Assembly: GCA_934254925.1 (NCBI GenBank)
Contig: CAKQMD010000041.1
Coordinates: forward strand, 1-10,422
Reading direction: 5' to 3'
DNA from: an uncultured Alphaproteobacteria bacterium
GTDB lineage: Bacteria; Pseudomonadota; Alphaproteobacteria; RF32; CAG-239
Length of the DNA stretch: 10,422 nucleotides
This document shows positions 6,977 through 10,422 of this stretch, piece after piece (position 1 is the stretch's first letter; every line of letters begins with the position of its first letter). The notes under the pieces are model-generated. The model had not been told where the DNA came from, did no database searches, and saw nothing but the letters and a program-made list of their open reading frames with translations. The position numbers and the translations under genes are program-made.

Positions 6977-7282
6977 TTAAGCCATGGCGGTTCGATAAGG
7001 CTGGTTGTACAGGCTGTCAAGCAGGCTGAGCAGCTTGAGCGCCTTTTCGCTTTGGATTGAATAGAAAATTGTTTGCGCCTCGCGCCGGGTTTTCACAATA
7101 TTTTCTTTACGCAACACGGCCAAATGCTGGGATAATGCCGATTGGCTCAAATTAACCAGCCGTTCCATCTCACCGACTTTCAACTCCTGTCCACGCAAAT
7201 GATATAAAATTTCCAGACGCTTTTTATTGGCAAGGGCCTTTAATAATTTCGCCCCTGAAGTTACTGCTAAATTTTTCATCAT
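6977..7282 (-). CDS. ArsR-family winged-helix transcriptional repressor
   Basis: A 101-residue regulator. Helix LLKALANKKRLEILYHL (13-29) opens the fold, the recognition helix region is VNLSQSALSQHLAVLRKE (43-60), and the wing is VKTRREAQTIFYSI (63-76). The SQSALSQHLA and TRREAQTIFY stretches resemble the BigR/NolR/SqrR branch of ArsR proteins. There are no cysteines, and the ArsR metal motif ELCVCDL is replaced by ELKVGEM, so neither thiol-based metal nor persulfide sensing fits. The start at 7282 has AAAGGAG five bases upstream; the next codon is also ATG. It converges on rnd and is divergent from xseB. No target gene is adjacent except possibly itself and xseB-ispA. Confidence 0.88.
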   Translation of the reverse strand: MMKNLAVTSGAKLLKALANKKRLEILYHLRGQELKVGEMERLVNLSQSALSQHLAVLRKENIVKTRREAQTIFYSIQSEKALKLLSLLDSLYNQPYRTAMA

Positions 7283-7313
7283 TTTTCTCCTTTAACACTT
7301 TCTAATTTAGCAG
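7264..7313. promoter_or_regulatory. 10-bp inverted repeat around the arsR start codon
   Basis: CTGCTAAATT (7264-7273) and AATTTAGCAG (7304-7313) are perfectly complementary, 30 bp apart, and enclose the arsR ribosome site (7287-7293) and ATG. It may be a pair of operator half-sites for autoregulation. Read on the minus strand, the upstream arm also contains TGCTAAATT, which resembles an extended -10. If transcription starts further upstream, the mRNA could instead fold into a hairpin with ribosome site and start codon in its loop. Confidence 0.5.
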
Positions 7314-7368
7314 ATTTCAAGGCCTGCGCGTAGCTGGCTTTAGGAACGGAGCCCAAAGTTTTACCCCG

Positions 7369-7391
7369 TTGCTAAACCCCTTCTTGCTAAA
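7369..7391 (+). repeat. Direct repeat TTGCTAAA upstream of xseB
   Basis: TTGCTAAA occurs at 7369-7376 and again at 7384-7391, 15 bp apart start to start, each followed by CC after one or two bases. The core TGCTAAA also occurs in both arms of the inverted repeat at 7264-7313. The second copy overlaps the candidate xseB -35 box. Four copies in about 130 bp suggest an operator cluster. Confidence 0.4.
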
Positions 7392-7412
7392 ACCGAAAGA
7401 CTATAATAAAAT
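7384..7412 (+). promoter_or_regulatory. Candidate xseB-ispA promoter
   Basis: TTGCTA (7384-7389) and TAAAAT (7407-7412) are spaced by 17 bp. A consensus TATAAT lies just upstream at 7402-7407 but has no well-placed -35. Either -10 puts the start site about 25-35 bases before the xseB ATG. Confidence 0.5.
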
Positions 7413-7443
7413 AGCGAAAGTTATAGAAATGAGGAATAAAACC

Positions 7444-7692
7444 ATGACCGAAGAAACCCCGATTGCCGAACTTAGTTTTGAGCAGGCCTTGGCCGAACTG
7501 GAGAACATCGTCCGCGAACTGGAAGCTGGACGCATCAAGCTCGACGACGCCGTCAAAGCCTATGAGCGCGCCGCCGCCCTGAAAAAATGCTGTGAGGAAA
7601 AACTCAAAGCCGCTCAGCTAAAAATCGAAAAGATCGAAATTTCCGCCGACGGTCAGGCAACGACCATCGACTTTAACCCGACTGCCGAGTAA
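7444..7692 (+). CDS. xseB: Exodeoxyribonuclease VII small subunit
   Basis: The 82-residue XseB packs around the large subunit XseA to form exonuclease VII, which degrades single-stranded DNA in the cytoplasm. The family pattern is complete: LSFEQALAELENIVRELEAG (10-29), LDDAVKAYERAAALKKCCEEKL and AQLKIEKIE, forming the helical hairpin typical of the subunit. The ATG at 7444 gives the normal family length and follows GAGGAA by about seven bases. An in-frame ATG at 7369 would add 25 residues that do not resemble the family and would run through the promoter. ispA follows after 5 bp. xseA is not in the window. Confidence 0.93.
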   Translation: MTEETPIAELSFEQALAELENIVRELEAGRIKLDDAVKAYERAAALKKCCEEKLKAAQLKIEKIEISADGQATTIDFNPTAE

Positions 7693-7697
7693 AAGAT

Positions 7698-8597
7698 ATG
7701 ACCGATTTCATCACTCGCCTGCAAGAATACACCCAAAACTTCAACCGAGAACTTCCCGGCTTCTTTCCTCTGCCCGAGGGTGCGGAAAAACGCGTCGTCG
7801 AAGCCATGGCCTATTCGGTCATGAACGGCGGGAAACGCCTGCGTCCCTTTCTGGTCTATGCCTCCGCTGCTTTGTTCGGGCTGGATTTTAAGGCTTCTTT
7901 GCAGACGGCGACTGCTTTGGAAATGCTGCATTCCTATTCCCTGATTCATGACGACCTGCCGGCCATGGACAATGACGATTTGCGCCGCGGCCGTCCAACT
8001 TGTCACAAACAGTTTGATGAAGCGACGGCCATTCTCGCCGGAGACGGATTGCTGACTTACGCCTTTGAGTTGATCAGCGCGCCCGCAACGCATGCCGACC
8101 CTGCCGTACGCTGCCGTTTGCTCAACCTTCTGGCACGGCAAGCCGGTGCCTTTGACGGCATGGTTGCCGGACAGATGCTGGACTTGATTGCAGAAAAATT
8201 GCCGACAGAAACCGACTTTGCCCCCATCATCAAACAAATCGAAGCCATGAAAACCGGCGCCCTTTTGAGCTATGCCTGTGAGGCCGGAGCAATCTTGGGA
8301 CAAGCCGACGAAGAGCAACGTCAGGCACTCCGCGCTTATGCCCGCGGCATCGGCATGGCTTTTCAAATCACCGATGATATTTTGGACGTCGTCGGCAACC
8401 AAGCTTTGGTCGGCAAAACGCTGGGTAAAGACGCGGCGCAAAACAAAGTGACTTTCGTCAGCCTCTACGGTTTGGAAAAGGCCCGGAAACTTGCCGCAGA
8501 ACTCATTGCTCAAGCGCAAAAGTCCTTGGAAATTTTCGGTGCGCAGGCAGATGACCTTCGCAGCCTTGCCGCTTATATCCTCTCCCGCGATCATTAA
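7698..8597 (+). CDS. ispA: Farnesyl diphosphate synthase (short-chain polyprenyl synthase)
   Basis: It condenses dimethylallyl or geranyl diphosphate with isopentenyl diphosphate to make farnesyl diphosphate, precursor of undecaprenyl carriers and quinone side chains. The 299 residues contain the first aspartate-rich motif DDLPAMD (85-91) with DDLRRGRPTCHK after it, NGGKRLRP (43-50), and the second motif DDILD (226-230), followed by GKTLGKDAAQNK. Y80, five residues before the first motif, with the DDxxxxD spacing, fits the bacterial farnesyl-specific type, although geranylgeranyl products cannot be excluded. The ribosome site is weak (GAG in the xseB end), consistent with coupling. In many proteobacteria dxs follows xseB-ispA; it does not here, and no clear terminator follows the gene. 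Confidence 0.92.
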   Translation: MTDFITRLQEYTQNFNRELPGFFPLPEGAEKRVVEAMAYSVMNGGKRLRPFLVYASAALFGLDFKASLQTATALEMLHSYSLIHDDLPAMDNDDLRRGRPTCHKQFDEATAILAGDGLLTYAFELISAPATHADPAVRCRLLNLLARQAGAFDGMVAGQMLDLIAEKLPTETDFAPIIKQIEAMKTGALLSYACEAGAILGQADEEQRQALRAYARGIGMAFQITDDILDVVGNQALVGKTLGKDAAQNKVTFVSLYGLEKARKLAAELIAQAQKSLEIFGAQADDLRSLAAYILSRDH

Positions 8598-8627
8598 TTA
8601 TGACAAAAATGTGAAATTCAAAAAGGG

Positions 8628-8642
8628 ACGATAATTTATCGT
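8628..8642. promoter_or_regulatory. 15-bp palindrome ACGATAA-T-TTATCGT
   Basis: ACGATAA (8628-8634) and TTATCGT (8636-8642) are perfect inverted arms around one base. The centre is too tight for a good terminator and no T-tract follows. Its right end abuts the candidate -35 of the cysteine-rich gene, so it looks like an operator for a dimeric regulator. Confidence 0.45.
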
Positions 8643-8670
8643 TGCTCTTAAACAAAATTTATTATAAAAT
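8642..8670 (+). promoter_or_regulatory. Candidate promoter of the cysteine-rich protein gene
   Basis: TTGCTC (8642-8647) and TAAAAT (8665-8670) are 17 bp apart in a very AT-rich stretch. The boxes are nearly the same as those proposed for xseB (TTGCTA-17-TAAAAT). The start site would fall about 35 bases before the ATG at 8713. Confidence 0.45.
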
Positions 8671-8695
8671 AAAATTGTGTATATAAAATTTTGTT
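8651..8695. repeat. 10-bp AT-rich inverted repeat around the -10 box
   Basis: AACAAAATTT (8651-8660) and AAATTTTGTT (8686-8695) are perfect inverted arms, 25 bp apart, enclosing the candidate -10 and start site. Arms in such AT-rich DNA can arise by chance, but a perfect 10-bp match with GC-containing ends makes a regulatory role plausible. Confidence 0.35.
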
Positions 8696-8712
8696 ATTAA
8701 GGGTGACGCGCC

Positions 8713-10353
8713 ATGTCGATCTTCAGACGTATCTGGTTCATCACTGCCGTTACAATGTTTTCATTTGCCGGCAGTTCTTTTGCAACACAAATGGATCCCG
8801 TTCTGGAAATAACGCCTCTGCAATCTCAGTCTTACCAAATTGCCAAGGCCTATTTCCTGCCCGACTATCAGGAAGACATGGGCGGGATTGAGGCCGACCC
8901 GGTCGACCAATGCGCGTCCCTATGCTCAGGCTATTTAAAAATCAACAAGTTGTGCAGAGTGGGTGAGACAAGGGAAACCTGTCCCCACAGCGGCTGCGGC
9001 AATTATACCCGCTGCGTCAAAAACACCTCATGTTCCACTTTATGTGCCGGATACAGCAAAGGCCTGACCTTCTGCGCAGAAGGAGAAAAGCTGGAAACCT
9101 GCCTGCAAACCGGATGCGGAACTTACGCCCGTTGCGTTGAAGACTGCGGCGCAACCGTCACCCTCGGTTCCTCCGACATTTGTACCGAAACCTGCGGCGG
9201 AAACTGTGTCAAAAAACAAACCTGTGCCAGCAGAACCGTTCCCAACGACGACAAAACCGCCTGTATTTGCGATCCTTCCAAATACATAGCAGCCTGTCCG
9301 ACCAACGCCAAAAAACTCACCGGATGTTCAACCGGCACCGAAAGCACATACACCTGTTTTTGTAAAGCAGGCTACAAATGCACCCAATATGCCAATACCG
9401 GTAGCAATCTTTCCTGCATCGGTACCTGCGAAGCCACTTCGGTTTGCGGCAGCGGTGAAACCTATTTTGAAACTTCTTCTGAAGAAAGCGCTCTCAAGAC
9501 CGCCTGTACCAACGATAACGGCGTTTGGAGCAAGAGAACTTACCCGGTCAACAACGGACACCGCTACACGATCAACGCCTATTGCGGCAAATGTTCGCCC
9601 AAGACCTGTGCCGAGATCAACAGCAACTATCAGGAAAGCTCAACCTCTACCGACGGCAAAACCTGTAAAAAGGTCATGAACATTCCTGCTACGGCCGGCA
9701 GATTCATCACCTGTTACAACTGTACCTGTCCGGAAACGGTTGAAGTCCCCACAAACGGCTACTGCGCCGAAACCTGTGACGGCAACTGTGTCAAGGCCAT
9801 CACCTGTGCCAACGGCGAGGAAGTCTCCGGCAACTCCTGCGTCTGCAAACCCACAGTCACAATCTATTCTGCTCTGGGGCAATACTGCAAACTGCGTTGC
9901 AACGGCAATTGCGTGGAAAGAGGCTTTTGTTCAATTGATTTTGGTGATGGCTATACCACATCTTCCAACCAAAACACCTGCGAGTGCAAAAACATCACTT
10001 TAGACAGCAACTCCATCTGTGCCAATAAAAATTCCTGTGGCGGTTGTACAAGAGCTCAAACCTGTACCGGCGGCAAAATCCCCAACTCAAGCAAGACAAA
10101 ATGTGTTGACACCACCGACACAACCTGCCCGTTTGGTTACTATGCACAATGTTCTGGAAACACAACCGCCTCCGGCAGCATAATCATCGACAACGGATCA
10201 ACTTGTTACAAATGCACCACATCTGTAGATAGAATTGAATGTGCAGATGGATATACATATAACCCGCAACTGGCCAGATGTATCAAAGACGTCGTAACCC
10301 TTCCCGATGTCGGCGTTGACAACGACAAGGATGGCCCTATACGTTTCTATTAG
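8713..10353 (+). CDS. Exported cysteine-rich repeat protein of unknown function
   Basis: A 546-residue protein with a Sec signal peptide (MSIFRRIW, hydrophobic core, SSFA before TQ, cleavage near residue 24). The mature part holds 58 cysteines and no second membrane segment. Type A: two tandem 40-residue units (67-106 and 107-146) whose first six cysteines match exactly at +40, pattern C-x3-C-x9-C-x8-C-x4-C-x5-C, with 19 of 40 positions identical. Type B: units near 157-186, 351-378, 392-425 and 436-464, the first three sharing C-x3-C-x3-C-x5-C-xn-C-x-C around C-x-GNCV. The pattern resembles EGF-like disulfide modules, but no family is recognised. The last 23 residues lack cysteine; no sortase motif is seen. 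A surface or periplasmic structural or adhesive role is inferred. AAGGGTG lies seven bases before the ATG, and a strong terminator follows. Likely monocistronic. Confidence 0.8.
   Translation: MSIFRRIWFITAVTMFSFAGSSFATQMDPVLEITPLQSQSYQIAKAYFLPDYQEDMGGIEADPVDQCASLCSGYLKINKLCRVGETRETCPHSGCGNYTRCVKNTSCSTLCAGYSKGLTFCAEGEKLETCLQTGCGTYARCVEDCGATVTLGSSDICTETCGGNCVKKQTCASRTVPNDDKTACICDPSKYIAACPTNAKKLTGCSTGTESTYTCFCKAGYKCTQYANTGSNLSCIGTCEATSVCGSGETYFETSSEESALKTACTNDNGVWSKRTYPVNNGHRYTINAYCGKCSPKTCAEINSNYQESSTSTDGKTCKKVMNIPATAGRFITCYNCTCPETVEVPTNGYCAETCDGNCVKAITCANGEEVSGNSCVCKPTVTIYSALGQYCKLRCNGNCVERGFCSIDFGDGYTTSSNQNTCECKNITLDSNSICANKNSCGGCTRAQTCTGGKIPNSSKTKCVDTTDTTCPFGYYAQCSGNTTASGSIIIDNGSTCYKCTTSVDRIECADGYTYNPQLARCIKDVVTLPDVGVDNDKDGPIRFY
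8911..9150 (+). repeat. Two tandem 40-codon units (type A) in the cysteine-rich gene
   Basis: Units at 8911-9030 and 9031-9150 encode segments with identical spacing of six cysteines and a shared CxGY, GE..ETC, GCG.Y.RCV framework. The exact 120-bp period shows internal duplication; the sequence divergence suggests an old event with selection keeping the cysteines. Confidence 0.8.
9181..10104 (+). repeat. Four dispersed cysteine modules (type B) in the cysteine-rich gene
   Basis: Modules at about 9181-9270, 9763-9846, 9886-9987 and 10018-10104. The first three share cysteine gaps of 4, 4 and 6 residues and end in a C-x-C pair after a variable loop (13, 11 and 17 residues between cysteines). 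The fourth has changed spacing (6, 3, 6) and lacks the final C-x-C. About 160 residues of different cysteine pattern separate the first and second modules. Confidence 0.7.
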
Positions 10354-10376
10354 AGCACCGCTTCGTCAACCTAAGC

Positions 10377-10408
10377 TTGAACCGTCCTCTTCGGACGGTT
10401 CAATTTTT
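10377..10408 (+). terminator. Intrinsic terminator of the cysteine-rich gene
   Basis: A perfect 11-bp stem, TTGAACCGTCC (10377-10387) with GGACGGTTCAA (10393-10403), 5-nt loop, followed by TTTTT. It starts 23 bases after the stop codon. Confidence 0.93.
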
Positions 10409-10422
10409 GTAGGGACTTTGCC

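Noticed and set aside
7369..7443. Longer start for xseB
   Set aside because: The added 25 residues do not resemble XseB, and the segment contains the likely promoter and repeat boxes.
7653..8594. 313-codon open frame on the minus strand
   Set aside because: It is antisense to ispA, which has both aspartate-rich motifs. The translation shows no recognisable family.
8598..8650. Terminator after ispA
   Set aside because: The palindrome at 8628-8642 has almost no loop and is not followed by a T-tract; an operator role fits better.
1..10422. CRISPR array, tRNA, rRNA, insertion sequence or prophage genes
   Set aside because: No regularly spaced short direct repeats, no cloverleaf-like or rRNA-like stretch, and no transposase or phage protein was seen.

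Overview
The window looks like a chromosomal segment of an alphaproteobacterium. The prmA-aminopeptidase P pair, the yebC-ruvC pair, a proteobacterial-type RNase D, and the xseB-ispA pair all fit. The mix of core genes with an unknown lipoprotein and a very cysteine-rich secreted protein recalls uncultured, often gut-associated alphaproteobacteria. That placement is an inference from gene content; no rRNA or tRNA is present to confirm it.

Layout. Bases 1-515 hold no convincing gene. They carry a plus-strand terminator-like double hairpin (86-167), a strong minus-strand intrinsic terminator (251-280), two copies of a spaced motif (127-161 and 302-335) and further small hairpins. Bases 516-3567 are a tight minus-strand operon: prmA (ribosomal protein L11 methyltransferase), a three-domain Xaa-Pro aminopeptidase overlapping it by 4 bp, then an exported thioredoxin-like CxxC protein. 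A short divergent promoter region (3568-3661) leads to an unknown lipoprotein on the plus strand (3662-4441).

A second plus-strand operon follows: yebC (4518-5267), ruvC (5269-5766) and rnd (5763-6938), covering translation/regulation, Holliday junction resolution and 3'-5' RNA processing. An ArsR-type repressor faces it on the minus strand (6977-7282), and its terminator lies across the end of rnd. The spacer between arsR and xseB contains four TGCTAAA-type boxes, two of which form a 10-bp inverted repeat around the arsR start. Next come xseB (exonuclease VII small subunit, 7444-7692) and ispA (farnesyl diphosphate synthase, 7698-8597).

The right end is an AT-rich promoter region with two inverted repeats (8628-8695), a 546-residue exported protein with 58 cysteines built from two kinds of internal repeat (8713-10353), and a textbook terminator (10377-10408). 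The unusual parts are the cysteine-rich protein with its palindromic promoter, the cysteine-free ArsR regulator and its box cluster, the structured left intergenic region, and the two uncharacterised envelope proteins. The housekeeping genes look intact and ordinary.
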